Positions 7,868 to 16,618 of a stretch of DNA of 64,000 nucleotides are shown piece by piece. The stretch is from assembly GCF_003258595.1 (NCBI RefSeq), contig NZ_QHHQ01000009.1, positions 124,001-188,000 on the forward strand, given 5' to 3'. Origin of the DNA: Acuticoccus sediminis. Lineage in GTDB: Bacteria > Pseudomonadota > Alphaproteobacteria > Rhizobiales > Amorphaceae. Under the pieces are notes generated by a model that searched no databases, was not told the DNA's origin, and saw only the letters and a program-made list of their open reading frames with translations. The translations under genes were made by a program, and so were the position numbers. Position 1 is the stretch's first letter. Each line of letters opens with the position of its first letter.

Positions 7868-8749
7868 ATGCGAGCCTTCTCGGCCTTGCGTCGTGCCGTC
7901 GTGCGCGCCGCCACTGTTACCGCGGTCGTGACCGCGCTTCCGTTCGCCGCCGCAGCGGACGACCTTTCCGGCGGAGTCGTGCCGGAGGGCATCGTACTCG
8001 TCGGCACCAGCCTCACCCTGGCGCCCTACTCGTTCATCAACGAGAAGGGCGAGAGCGTCGGCTTCGAGCTCGACATCCTGAAGGCGGTCGGCGAGCGCCT
8101 CGGCATCACCTTCAACTTCGTGCGCGTCCCGTTCTCGCAGAACTTCACCGCGCTCCAGGCGGGCGTGTTCCGCATGAGCGCCGCCTCGGCGTTCATGACC
8201 TGCGAGCGGCTCGCCAACCCCGGCGGCGTCGGCGTCTTCACGGTCCCGACCTATTCGGCCGGGCAGGCCATCTCGACCGGACCCGATCTTGCCGACAAGG
8301 TGTCCGGGTTCGACGATCTCGCCGGCAAGAAGGTGGGCATCGAGTCGGTCGGCTCGACGGCCGACAAGGTGGTGACGGCCGCGATCGAGAACGGCGCCGA
8401 CATCGAGAAGGTGGTCTTTTCCGACAACCCGTCCCTCTTCCTCGGCCTCGAGCAGGGACGCGTCGACGCGGCGGTCCAGAGCGAGTTCATCGCGGCCTGG
8501 CAGACGAAGGGCAACCCGAACGTCGCCATCGCCCATCGCATCCGCGAGACGTACTTCCCCGTCGGCTACCTCTTCCGCGAGGGTGATCCCCTCTATCCGG
8601 AGTTCAACCGCGTCCTCGACGAGCTGAAGGACGAGGGCGTGCTGGCGGACATCTACCGCACCTGGTTCGGCACCGACCCGGACCCGTCGAGCCCGACGGT
8701 CAACGTCGTGCCGGTCCCGACGCTCGAAAGCCAGAACTGCCCGTCCTGA
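7868..8749 (+). CDS. ABC transporter solute-binding protein, amino-acid type (family 3)
   Basis: The 293-residue product begins with a typical Sec signal peptide (basic start, hydrophobic core, cleavage near AAAAD at about residue 31). The mature part has family 3 binding-protein blocks: an early GTSLTLAPYSF strand, VGFELDILKAVGERLG, LAGKKVGIESVGST, GRVDAAVQSE and a C-terminal region ending near IYRTWFG. It would capture an amino acid or similar polar compound in the periplasm and pass it to the two permeases and ATPase that follow. A strong hairpin after the gene may help it to be made in excess over the membrane parts. Confidence 0.93.
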   Translation: MRAFSALRRAVVRAATVTAVVTALPFAAAADDLSGGVVPEGIVLVGTSLTLAPYSFINEKGESVGFELDILKAVGERLGITFNFVRVPFSQNFTALQAGVFRMSAASAFMTCERLANPGGVGVFTVPTYSAGQAISTGPDLADKVSGFDDLAGKKVGIESVGSTADKVVTAAIENGADIEKVVFSDNPSLFLGLEQGRVDAAVQSEFIAAWQTKGNPNVAIAHRIRETYFPVGYLFREGDPLYPEFNRVLDELKDEGVLADIYRTWFGTDPDPSSPTVNVVPVPTLESQNCPS

Positions 8750-8768
8750 CGGTTCCCGCCGCTGTCAC

Positions 8769-8789
8769 CGGCCGGTCTCGCACCGGCCG
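8769..8789 (+). other. Intercistronic hairpin after the binding-protein gene
   Basis: CGGCCGGT and ACCGGCCG form a perfect eight-base-pair stem with a five-base loop, 19 bases past the binding-protein stop. There is no T-run. Such stems often stabilise the upstream message, raising the binding protein relative to the permeases. Confidence 0.55.
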
Positions 8790-8816
8790 CCCCCCGGCCG
8801 ATCACGAGGCGCACCC

Positions 8817-9485
8817 TTGAACCGTCTCCAGCAGTATTTCGATTTCACGGTCGTGTGGCAGCACCGGGGGCTGATCCTCGAGGGGCTCCTCACCACGGTT
8901 CAGCTCACCGTCCTGATCTTCGTGATTTCGATCCTGCCCGCGATCGCGGTGGCACTGGCGCGGCGCTTCGGCCCGGGCTGGCTGCAGCGCCTGCTCGGTG
9001 CCGTCGTCAACGTCGCCCGCAGCGTCCCGACCGTGCTCTCCGTCGTCTTCGTCTACCTCGCGCTGCCCTTCGTCGGGGTGACGCTGAGCGCGTTCGCGTC
9101 GGTGCTCCTCGCGCTGTCGGTCATGCAGGTGGTCTACTTCTCCGAGGTGATCCGCGGCGCGCTCGCGGCCGTCGCGCCGGGCCAGTACGACGCCGCGCGG
9201 GCCCTCGGCCTCTCGCCGATCGTGATGCTCGTCAAGGTGATCCTGCCGCAGGCGGCGATCGTCGCCGCGCCGCCGTTCGTCTCCGCCGTGGTGCTCATGC
9301 TGCAGCACACCTCGATCTCGTCGGCGATCGCGCTCAACGACCTCATCACCTCGGCGCTCTCCATCCAGAACATGACCGGACAGGCCTCGCCGATCGTGGC
9401 AGCGGGGGTCTGCTACGTGCTGCTCGCGCTGCCGCTGGTCCGGCTGACGCGCCGCTGGGAGCGGGCGAGGGCCCACGCGCGATGA
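8817..9485 (+). CDS. ABC transporter permease, amino-acid type (first subunit)
   Basis: The product is a 222-residue polytopic membrane protein of the His/Glu/Gln permease family. The N-terminus contains the hallmark LILEGLLTTVQLTVLIF entry helix, and the ATPase-contacting EAA loop appears as GQYDAARALGLSP. Start is TTG, with GAGG about ten bases upstream. It pairs with the next permease, whose ATG overlaps this stop by four bases, and together they form the membrane channel for the importer with the upstream binding protein and downstream ATPase. Confidence 0.9.
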   Translation: MNRLQQYFDFTVVWQHRGLILEGLLTTVQLTVLIFVISILPAIAVALARRFGPGWLQRLLGAVVNVARSVPTVLSVVFVYLALPFVGVTLSAFASVLLALSVMQVVYFSEVIRGALAAVAPGQYDAARALGLSPIVMLVKVILPQAAIVAAPPFVSAVVLMLQHTSISSAIALNDLITSALSIQNMTGQASPIVAAGVCYVLLALPLVRLTRRWERARAHAR

Positions 9486-10162
9486 ACGCGATTTTCACCC
9501 ACTTCTTCGACCTCGACGCCCTCTGGCGCGCGCGCATCGTGATGGGCGAAGGGGCGCTCGGCACGCTCAGGCTCGCCGCCGCGACGCTGCTTCTCGCGCC
9601 GATCGCCGGCATGGCGATCTACGCGGTCCAGCTGTTGCCGGTGCGCGGCGCGCGGTGTGCCACCGAGTGGTTCATCGACCTGATGCGGGCGATTCCGCTG
9701 CTCGTCTTCCTGGTGATGTCCTACTACCTGGTGCTGCCGCTCGCGGGGCTCAGCGTCGACGCCTTCTCGGCGGCGGTGTTCGGCATCGCGCTCAAGCACG
9801 GCGTCTACTTCGCGGAGATCTACCGCGGTGCCTATCAGTCCGTCCCTCGCGGCCAGTTCGACGCGGCGCGGATGATCGGCCTGCGTGGGCGCAAGCTCCT
9901 GCGGCTCGTCGTCGTGCCGCAGATGATGGTGATCATGGCGCCGGCGCTGACGAGCCAGGCGACGCTCCTGCTGCGCGACCTGCCGCTCGCGTTCGTCATC
10001 GGCTACTTCGAGATCCTCACCAGCGCCCGCGCCGCGCAGGTCTTCACCCGCAACTCGACGCCGCTGATGGGCGCCGTCCTCGCCTACGCCGTCACGCTCC
10101 TCCTGATGCAGTGGGTGACGGGCCGCGTGGAGCGGATGAGCCGCCGGCGAATGGAGGCCTGA
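9482..10162 (+). CDS. ABC transporter permease, amino-acid type (second subunit)
   Basis: A 226-residue permease of the same family as the preceding gene, with several hydrophobic segments and an EAA loop GQFDAARMIGLRG. The ATG overlaps the previous stop (ATGA), showing translational coupling. The N-terminal stretch ALWRARIVMGEGALGTL corresponds to the first-helix region that usually carries G-x-x-x-T. It forms a heterodimer with the upstream permease. Confidence 0.9.
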   Translation: MNAIFTHFFDLDALWRARIVMGEGALGTLRLAAATLLLAPIAGMAIYAVQLLPVRGARCATEWFIDLMRAIPLLVFLVMSYYLVLPLAGLSVDAFSAAVFGIALKHGVYFAEIYRGAYQSVPRGQFDAARMIGLRGRKLLRLVVVPQMMVIMAPALTSQATLLLRDLPLAFVIGYFEILTSARAAQVFTRNSTPLMGAVLAYAVTLLLMQWVTGRVERMSRRRMEA

Positions 10163-10163
10163 C

Positions 10164-10898
10164 GTGGGCACGGCACTATCCCTCCAGGGCGTCACCAAGA
10201 CACTCGGCGGCCGTCAGGTCCTGCGCGGCATCGACATGACCGTGCCGGACGGCGAGGTGGTCGCCGTCATGGGGGCATCCGGCAGCGGCAAGTCCACGCT
10301 GCTGCGCTGCGCGACGCTGCTGGAGCCGCCGGACGCGGGCCGCGTCTGCGTCGGGGGGGACGAGCTGACGGGGGCCGGGCCGCGCCGTCTGGCGGCGCTT
10401 CGGACCCGCATCGGCATGGTGTTCCAGCACTTCAACCTGTTCCCGCACCTCAGCGCGCAGGAGAACGTCATGCTGGGCCTCGTCCACACGCTGGGCATGT
10501 CCGGACCGGAGGCCGCGGAGCGGGCCGCGACGGCGCTGGCGCGGGTCAAGCTCGGCGACAGGCTCGCCGCCTATCCGCGGCACCTCTCCGGCGGGCAGCA
10601 GCAGCGCGTGGCCATCGCGCGAGCCATCGCCATGCAGCCGCGCCTCATCCTCTTCGACGAGCCGACGTCGGCGCTGGACGCCGAGACGGTCAACGAGGTG
10701 ATCGACGTGATGAAGGCCCTCGTGGCCGACGGGATGACGATGGTCGTCGTCAGCCACGAGATCGGCTTCGTGAAGAGCGCGGCCGACCGCGTCGTGTTCC
10801 TCGCCGACGGGACCATCGTCGAGGACTGCGCGACGGCGGCGTTCTTCGCCGACCCCGCCCAACCCGACGTCCGGCGCTTCCTGACGGCGATCCTGTGA
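10164..10898 (+). CDS. ABC transporter ATP-binding protein, amino-acid type
   Basis: At 244 residues, this is a GlnQ/HisP-like ATPase. Walker A is GASGSGKST, the signature [15 protein letters not shown], Walker [13 protein letters not shown], and the switch histidine lies in VVVSHEIGF. It starts at GTG with GGAGG immediately upstream, one base after the permease stop. It powers the importer encoded by the three preceding genes. A short gap then separates it from a second, unrelated ABC system. Confidence 0.93.
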   Translation: MGTALSLQGVTKTLGGRQVLRGIDMTVPDGEVVAVMGASGSGKSTLLRCATLLEPPDAGRVCVGGDELTGAGPRRLAALRTRIGMVFQHFNLFPHLSAQENVMLGLVHTLGMSGPEAAERAATALARVKLGDRLAAYPRHLSGGQQQRVAIARAIAMQPRLILFDEPTSALDAETVNEVIDVMKALVADGMTMVVVSHEIGFVKSAADRVVFLADGTIVEDCATAAFFADPAQPDVRRFLTAIL

Positions 10899-10933
10899 TC
10901 GGCCGGCCACCCCGTTCCCACGAAGGCTGACCC

Positions 10934-12004
10934 ATGCGTTCCGAGCCCCTCGTCCTCGAAGGTGTCACGAAGAGCTATGGCGGTGTGCTCGCCGCCGACC
11001 GGGTGGACCTCTCCATCGGTGCGGGCGAATTCCTGACGCTTCTGGGCCCCTCCGGCTCGGGCAAGACGACCATCCTGATGGCGGTGGCGGGCTTCGTGGA
11101 GCCGACCGCCGGACGCATCCTGCTCGGCGGTCGGGATCTGACGCGCACCGCCGCCGAGGACCGCAACTTCGGCATGGTGTTCCAGGGCTACGCGCTGTTT
11201 CCGCACATGACGGTCGCGGAGAACGTCGCCTTCCCGCTACGGGTGCGCCGGGTCCCCAAGGCGGCACGGCAGGACAAGGTCGTGCGGGCCCTCGACCTGG
11301 TGCAGCTCGGCCAACTCGCGGACCGCAAGCCCGCGCAGCTCTCCGGCGGCCAGCAGCAGCGCGTCGCGCTGGCCCGCGCGCTGGTGTTCGAGCCGCACCT
11401 GCTCCTGCTCGACGAGCCGCTCTCGGCGCTCGACAAGAACCTGCGCGCCGATCTCCAGGCCGAGCTGAAGGAGCTCCACGCCCGTGTCGGACTGACCTTC
11501 CTCTACGTCACCCACGACCAGGAGGAGGCGCTGTCGATGTCGGAGCGGATCGCCATCATGCGCGACGGCCGGATCGTCCAGGTCGATGCGCCGCGCACCA
11601 TCTACGCCCGGCCGCGCACGCGATTCGTCGCCGGCTTCCTCGGGCGCAGCAATTTCCTCGAGGCCCGCGTGACCTCCGTGTCGCCGACGACGCTGACCGT
11701 CGATGTCGGCGGCGTGCCCGGCGAGGCGGTCGCCGGTCCCGGGGTCGGTGTGGGCGACGAGGTGCTGCTCGCCGTGCGGCCCGAGCGGCTCAGCATCGGC
11801 CCATCGGGGAGCGGCGGCCTGCCGGGCGTCGTACGCGACGTCACCTTCCAGGGCGCTCAGTCGCTTGTGACGATCGAGACGGCGGCGGCGGGGCCGCTCG
11901 TCGGCACCCTCGGCGCGGTCGCGGCGGAGAGCGGACCCGCCCCGGGCGACACGGTCTGGGCCCGCTGGGACGCCGAAGGGACGACCGTGATCACCGCCGA
12001 CTGA
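10934..12004 (+). CDS. ABC transporter ATP-binding protein, polyamine/PotA type
   Basis: At 356 residues, it is the long ATPase class with a C-terminal regulatory TOBE domain (about residues 270-350). Walker A GPSGSGKTT (38-46), signature [15 protein letters not shown], Walker B LLLLDEPLSALDKN and switch YVTHDQEEALSMS are all present. PotA/FbpC/UgpC-like ATPases drive uptake of polyamines, metal chelates or sugars. The following Tat-exported binding protein and PotB/PotC-like permeases place it in the polyamine-opine group. It lies 35 bases after the first ABC system and is probably cotranscribed with it. Confidence 0.92.
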   Translation: MRSEPLVLEGVTKSYGGVLAADRVDLSIGAGEFLTLLGPSGSGKTTILMAVAGFVEPTAGRILLGGRDLTRTAAEDRNFGMVFQGYALFPHMTVAENVAFPLRVRRVPKAARQDKVVRALDLVQLGQLADRKPAQLSGGQQQRVALARALVFEPHLLLLDEPLSALDKNLRADLQAELKELHARVGLTFLYVTHDQEEALSMSERIAIMRDGRIVQVDAPRTIYARPRTRFVAGFLGRSNFLEARVTSVSPTTLTVDVGGVPGEAVAGPGVGVGDEVLLAVRPERLSIGPSGSGGLPGVVRDVTFQGAQSLVTIETAAAGPLVGTLGAVAAESGPAPGDTVWARWDAEGTTVITAD

Positions 12005-12148
12005 CCCCCCGACACAGGCGTCGCCACGCGCTCGGCGGCCCTTCGCATCCGGCCGCCGGGCTGGCCGGCGCCGCGAGCTTGGCGCGCCTCCCAGGACGGC
12101 GCGGCGATCCATCCGGCCAGAAGGACAGGCCGCAACGAGGAGACGGAC

Positions 12149-13228
12149 ATGAGCGAAAAGACCATCCGCAGGACCGGGGTGTCCCGCCGCACGCTTCTGG
12201 CGGGCGCGGGGGGCGCCGCGCTGGCCGCCGGTGTCCAGCCCTGGCCGTTGTCCCGGGCGCTGGCACAGGCCGGCGAGGTCGTGCTCGCCAACTGGGGCGG
12301 CGAGTCGATCCAGCACTTCGAGACCGCCTTCGGGAAGCCGTTCACGGCCGACACCGGCGTCGCCGTCGTGATCGACGGTAGCGGCCCGACCGCGGGCAAG
12401 ATCCGCGGCATGGTCGAGGCCGGCGCGGTGACCTGGGACATCTGCGATTCGTCGGTGGCGAACAGCTACGTGCTCGGCGAGCAGGGGCTGGTGCGGGAGA
12501 TCGACTACTCGGTGGTCGACAAGAGCCAGTACCTGGACGGCCTGACGTGGCCGTACAGCGTCGCCAACTACATCTTCTCCAACGTCCTCACCTTCAACAC
12601 CTCGGTGCTGGGCGATGCCGTGCCGAAGACCTGGGCCGACTTCTGGGACGTGAAGACCTTCCCGGGCCTGCGCACGATGCGCCGCAACCTGCAGGGCGCG
12701 CTCGAGACCGCGCTGCTCGCCGACGGCGTGCCGATGAACGAGATCTACCCGATCGACGAGGAGCGCGCCTTCGCCAAGCTCGCCGAGATCCGCGAGCACA
12801 CGATCTTCTGGTCGTCCGCCTCCGAGAGCCAGCAGCTCCTGCGCACGGGCGAAGCGGTGATGGGCAATCTCTGGTCCACCCGCTCGGCCGCGCTCGCCAA
12901 GGAGACCGGCGGACAGATCGACTACACCTTCAACGAAGGCATGGTGATCCCCGGCGCCTGGGTGGTGCCGTCGAACAACCCGGCGGGCGACACCGTGTGG
13001 GAGTTCATGAAGTCCACCGCCGACCCGGAGCGCCAGGCCAAGCTGTTCGAGCTTTGGAGTCTCGCCCCGGTCAACCCGGCGGCGGAGCAGTTCATCGATC
13101 CAGCGCTGAACGCCAGGAACCCGGCCAGCGAGGCGAACCTCGCGATGCAGTTCAACATCGACCTCGACTGGTACATCGAGAACCAGGAGCGGCTGGAGCC
13201 GAAATTCCTCGAGGTCATCTCCGGGTGA
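12149..13228 (+). CDS. Extracellular solute-binding protein, PotD type, Tat-exported
   Basis: The protein has 359 residues. The N-terminus carries a twin-arginine motif (VSRRTLLAG) followed by a hydrophobic stretch and an ALAQAGE cleavage region, indicating export by Tat. The mature protein begins VVLANWGGESIQHFE, typical of the spermidine/putrescine-binding family, and carries a C-terminal NP-x-A-rich tail region. It would bind a polyamine-like or opine-like ligand. It is followed by its two permeases with a four-base overlap (GTGA). The 144-base gap before it suggests an internal promoter or processing site. Confidence 0.9.
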   Translation: MSEKTIRRTGVSRRTLLAGAGGAALAAGVQPWPLSRALAQAGEVVLANWGGESIQHFETAFGKPFTADTGVAVVIDGSGPTAGKIRGMVEAGAVTWDICDSSVANSYVLGEQGLVREIDYSVVDKSQYLDGLTWPYSVANYIFSNVLTFNTSVLGDAVPKTWADFWDVKTFPGLRTMRRNLQGALETALLADGVPMNEIYPIDEERAFAKLAEIREHTIFWSSASESQQLLRTGEAVMGNLWSTRSAALAKETGGQIDYTFNEGMVIPGAWVVPSNNPAGDTVWEFMKSTADPERQAKLFELWSLAPVNPAAEQFIDPALNARNPASEANLAMQFNIDLDWYIENQERLEPKFLEVISG

Positions 13229-14118
13229 TTTCGACGACGGCCGGCATGGCTCGGCCGGGGCGCCCCTTTCGGGGGCGCCTCGGTGCGCGCGGCTTCTTCG
13301 CCCTGCTGATGATGCCGGCGCTCGGCTTCATGGCGGTGTTCTACCTCTGGCCGGTCGTCAACGTGATGACCCTCAGCGTCACCGAGCCGACCTTCGGCCT
13401 CGCCAACTTCGAGGCGATCCTGGCGAGCCAATCGATCCGCGCGATCATGTGGCAGACGGCCCGGATCTGCGTCTTCACCACGGTCCTTTCGGTCGCTCTC
13501 GGATACGCGGTCGCGTTCCTGATGGTGACGTCGACGCCGCGGACGCGCGCGCTCGTCTTCCTGTGCGTGCTCGTGCCGTTCTGGCTCTCCGTCCTGGTGC
13601 GGTGTTTCGCGCTCGTGATGATCCTGCGCTTCGACGGGCCCATCAATCAGGCGCTGCTCGGCGCCTCGCTGATCGACCGTCCGCTCCAGCTCGTGCGCAA
13701 CGAGTTCGGCGTCGTGATCGGCATGGTCCACTACATGGTGCCCTACGCGATCCTTCCGATCTACACGAACCTGCGCAACATCGACGGGCGGCTGATCGCG
13801 GCCGGCCGCAGCCTCGGCGCCAAGCGCCTCGACCTCTTTCTGCGGATCATCCTGCCGCTCTCCAAGCCGGGCCTCGCCATCGCGCTGATCCTGGTCTTCG
13901 TCTTCTCCATCGGGTTCTACATCACGCCCGCGATCCTCGGCGGTGGCCGGGTGGTGATGATCTCGGAGTTCATCGTCTTCAACGTGCAGGAGATGGCCCG
14001 CTGGGGCATGGCCGCGGCGCTGGCGACGATCCTCGTCGCGATCACGGCGCTCTCCTTCTTCGCGCTCTCCCGGGCGGTCGACATCCGCCAGGCGCTCGGC
14101 ATCAAGGTGTCGCGCTGA
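13225..14118 (+). CDS. ABC transporter permease, PotB type
   Basis: A 297-residue inner-membrane permease with about six hydrophobic segments and an EAA loop GRLIAAGRSLGAKRLDLF. The GTG start overlaps the binding-protein stop and has GAGG ten bases upstream; an alternative ATG lies seven codons later. It resembles PotB/HisQM-like permeases of polyamine and opine importers and pairs with the next permease. Confidence 0.9.
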   Translation: MISTTAGMARPGRPFRGRLGARGFFALLMMPALGFMAVFYLWPVVNVMTLSVTEPTFGLANFEAILASQSIRAIMWQTARICVFTTVLSVALGYAVAFLMVTSTPRTRALVFLCVLVPFWLSVLVRCFALVMILRFDGPINQALLGASLIDRPLQLVRNEFGVVIGMVHYMVPYAILPIYTNLRNIDGRLIAAGRSLGAKRLDLFLRIILPLSKPGLAIALILVFVFSIGFYITPAILGGGRVVMISEFIVFNVQEMARWGMAAALATILVAITALSFFALSRAVDIRQALGIKVSR

Positions 14119-14927
14119 TGCCGGGCGCGGGCGGGCTCGGCGCCAGGGTCATCGGCTTCCTGGTGGTCGCCTTCCTCATCGTGCCGATCCTGGTGGTGAT
14201 CCCGGTGTCCTTCACCGACACCACCTACCTCAGCCTGCCGAAGGACGGCCTGTCACTCCAGCACTACGCCAACTTCATCGAGGATCCGAAGTGGCGCGAC
14301 AGCTTCCTTCTGTCCATGGCGACGGCGCTGGCCTCGACGGTGATCGCCGTCCCGCTCGGGACCCTGTTCGCGGTGTCGTGCTGGCGTCTCGCGGGCCGGA
14401 CGAGCGAGCTGCTGCGCTTCGTCATCCTGTTGCCGATCATCGTCCCGGGCGTCGTCAACGCCATCGGGATCTATCGGCAATGGGCCGAACTCGGGCTGGT
14501 CGACACCGTTCTCGGCGTCATTCTGGTCCAGGTGGTGGTCTCCACTCCCTACGTCGTCATCGTCGTCTCCAGCGCGCTCGCGGACTTCGATCCGCGCCTC
14601 CTCCAGGCCGCGGCGAACCTCGGCGCACGCCACTGGCAGGCGCTGCTGTGGGTGATCGTCCCGGCGATCAGGGTCGGAATCGGCGCGGCGGCGGTGCTCG
14701 CCTTCGTCACGGCCTGGGACGAGACCGTCGTCATGCTCTTCATCACCGGGCTGCGCGTCTACCTGCTGCCCCGCGCCCTTTGGGACGGCGTGCAGGAGAA
14801 CGTCGACCCGACGGTCGCGGTCACGGCCTCCCTGATGATCGCCCTCACCCTTCTCGGCGTCACCGTCTCGATGATGGCCGAGGCGCGCCGGAAGGCACGC
14901 GATACGAAACACAAGGAACCGAAATGA
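14118..14927 (+). CDS. ABC transporter permease, PotC type
   Basis: A 269-residue membrane protein with PotC-like architecture: N-terminal helix (FLVVAFLIVPILVVIPVSF), EAA loop PRLLQAAANLGARHWQA and a C-terminal helix. The start overlaps the PotB-type stop by one base (TGATG) and its own stop overlaps the next gene's ATG, so the cluster from ATPase to hydrolase is tightly coupled. It forms the second half of the channel. Confidence 0.9.
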   Translation: MPGAGGLGARVIGFLVVAFLIVPILVVIPVSFTDTTYLSLPKDGLSLQHYANFIEDPKWRDSFLLSMATALASTVIAVPLGTLFAVSCWRLAGRTSELLRFVILLPIIVPGVVNAIGIYRQWAELGLVDTVLGVILVQVVVSTPYVVIVVSSALADFDPRLLQAAANLGARHWQALLWVIVPAIRVGIGAAAVLAFVTAWDETVVMLFITGLRVYLLPRALWDGVQENVDPTVAVTASLMIALTLLGVTVSMMAEARRKARDTKHKEPK

Positions 14928-16546
14928 GTGAGCACAACGGCCTCCGACAGAAGGTGATCGGTTGGGTTGCGGAGCACGCCGGGGCGCTGAGCCGCGATCA
15001 TCAGGAGATCTGGTCCTACGCGGAGCCGTCCTGGCGCGAGTACCGCTCCGCCGCCTGGTACGTGGAGCGGCTGAAGGCGGAGGGGTTCGAGGTCGAGGAG
15101 GCGTCGGGGGACATGCCGACCGCCTTCGTCGCGCGCTGGGGAAAAGGCGGGCCGCAGATCGCGGCGCACGCCGAGTATGACGCGGTGCCGGGGACCTCGC
15201 AGGCGGTGGCGCCGCACCGCGAGGCGCGGCCGGGATCGACCTACTGGGACGCCGGCCACACCGATCCGCACTCGGCCCTCGGGATCGGCGCGCTGGGCGG
15301 CGTCCTCGCGGCCAAGGCGGTGATGGAGGAGAACGGCATCGAGGGGCGCATCGCCTTCTTCGGCGAGCCGGCCGAGAAGGTCTGCGGCTCGAAGGTGATC
15401 CACGCCGCGCGCGGCTACTACGACAGCCTCGACGCGATGATCTCCTTCCACCCGAGCTATCTCGGCGGGCTCACCAACACGGTGATCCTGGAGACACACT
15501 GCGGCTGCTATTGGAGCAAGCTCTACACCTTCGAGACCGTCGATGCGGAGACATGGGGCGCGTCCCGCTCGGGCAACGTCGCCTACAACACGGCGGCCGT
15601 GGCGCGGGCTCCGGGCGCCAACGACGCGCTCTGCCTGATGTACACGACCACCAAGTACACCCGCCCCAGCATGCTGACGAACTCGGGCCTGTGGACGCTG
15701 AACGAGGCGATCCACGGCGCCGGGGACGCCACAGCCGACAACCACCCGCCGCGCGCCAGCCAGATCCAGTACGCGTGGCGCTGCCCGACGATGGAGATGG
15801 CCGCGGAGATCGAGCGGGTGCTCGACGCCAACGCCGAGCACGTCGCCGGGATCACACACACCAGTCTCCACGTCGACGTCATCTCCAAGACGCGCTTCGG
15901 CATCGCCAACCGCGTCCTCGCCGAGGCGACCTTCAGGGCGTTCGAGTTCGCCGGAGCGCCGACGTGGGGCGAGGAGTCTCTGGAGTTCGCCCGCGAGATC
16001 CAGGCCGGGCTGGGCCTGGAGCCGATGGACGCGCCGCTGGTCGACGGGCTGGAGCGGCTGATGGAGCCCGCCGAGGCCGAGGCCGACATTCGCCGGGGCC
16101 TGCTGCCGACGCAGAAGAACTACACCTCGGACGACTACATCGAGTACACGTGGCACTGTCCGACCGTGCGCCTCTTCGTCGGCCGCCCGATGCTGAAGAG
16201 CCCCGGTCCCGGCTACCGCTATCCCGACTGGGTCCGCAACGCGATGGGGGGACATGCCCCGACCATCGACCCGATGATGCTGAAGGCGAGCGAGGTCGTC
16301 GGCCTCACGATGCTGGACCTGATGCTGTCGCCCGAGACGGTCGCCGCCGCCCGCCGCGAGTTCAACGAGCGCACCGGTGGCGGGATCGGCGGATCGGATT
16401 GGGTGGCGCCGCTGCTGGCGCCCGACTTCCCGCCGCCGATCGGCTACCGCTGGCCCTCCTACGTCGACACGCCGACCGGTCCGCAGTGGTACGCCCCGCG
16501 TCCGTTCGACGAGCGCGAGCGGCCGTTCAGGCGCAACGCCGGCTGA
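14924..16546 (+). CDS. M20-family amidohydrolase, AbgB-like, with altered active site
   Basis: At 540 residues it is longer than the usual ~480 of AbgB-type p-aminobenzoyl-glutamate hydrolases. An M20 pattern is visible: AHAEYDAVPG (H82, D86), AGHTDPHSALG (H112) and FFGEPAEKVCGSK (E151), then a lid domain and the late block KSPGPGYRYPDW. The usual Glu-Glu pair reads Glu-Lys (E151-K152), which is unusual. The ATG overlaps the stop of the PotC-type permease by four bases, so it likely acts on the imported compound, cleaving an amide bond in the cytoplasm. Substrate unknown. Confidence 0.8.
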   Translation: MSEHNGLRQKVIGWVAEHAGALSRDHQEIWSYAEPSWREYRSAAWYVERLKAEGFEVEEASGDMPTAFVARWGKGGPQIAAHAEYDAVPGTSQAVAPHREARPGSTYWDAGHTDPHSALGIGALGGVLAAKAVMEENGIEGRIAFFGEPAEKVCGSKVIHAARGYYDSLDAMISFHPSYLGGLTNTVILETHCGCYWSKLYTFETVDAETWGASRSGNVAYNTAAVARAPGANDALCLMYTTTKYTRPSMLTNSGLWTLNEAIHGAGDATADNHPPRASQIQYAWRCPTMEMAAEIERVLDANAEHVAGITHTSLHVDVISKTRFGIANRVLAEATFRAFEFAGAPTWGEESLEFAREIQAGLGLEPMDAPLVDGLERLMEPAEAEADIRRGLLPTQKNYTSDDYIEYTWHCPTVRLFVGRPMLKSPGPGYRYPDWVRNAMGGHAPTIDPMMLKASEVVGLTMLDLMLSPETVAAARREFNERTGGGIGGSDWVAPLLAPDFPPPIGYRWPSYVDTPTGPQWYAPRPFDERERPFRRNAG

Positions 16547-16550
16547 ACGA

Positions 16551-16571
16551 TCCGGCCGGCGCGGAGCCGGA
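16551..16571. terminator. Weak hairpin between convergent genes
   Basis: TCCGGC and GCCGGA form a six-base-pair stem with a nine-base loop just past the stop of the AbgB-like gene and before the end of the convergent M20 gene. No T-run is present, so this is only a possible terminator. Confidence 0.3.
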
Positions 16572-16618
16572 CACCGGACAGGGGCGGTGCTCCAGTCCGG
16601 TGCGCGCGCGGCGCCCGG

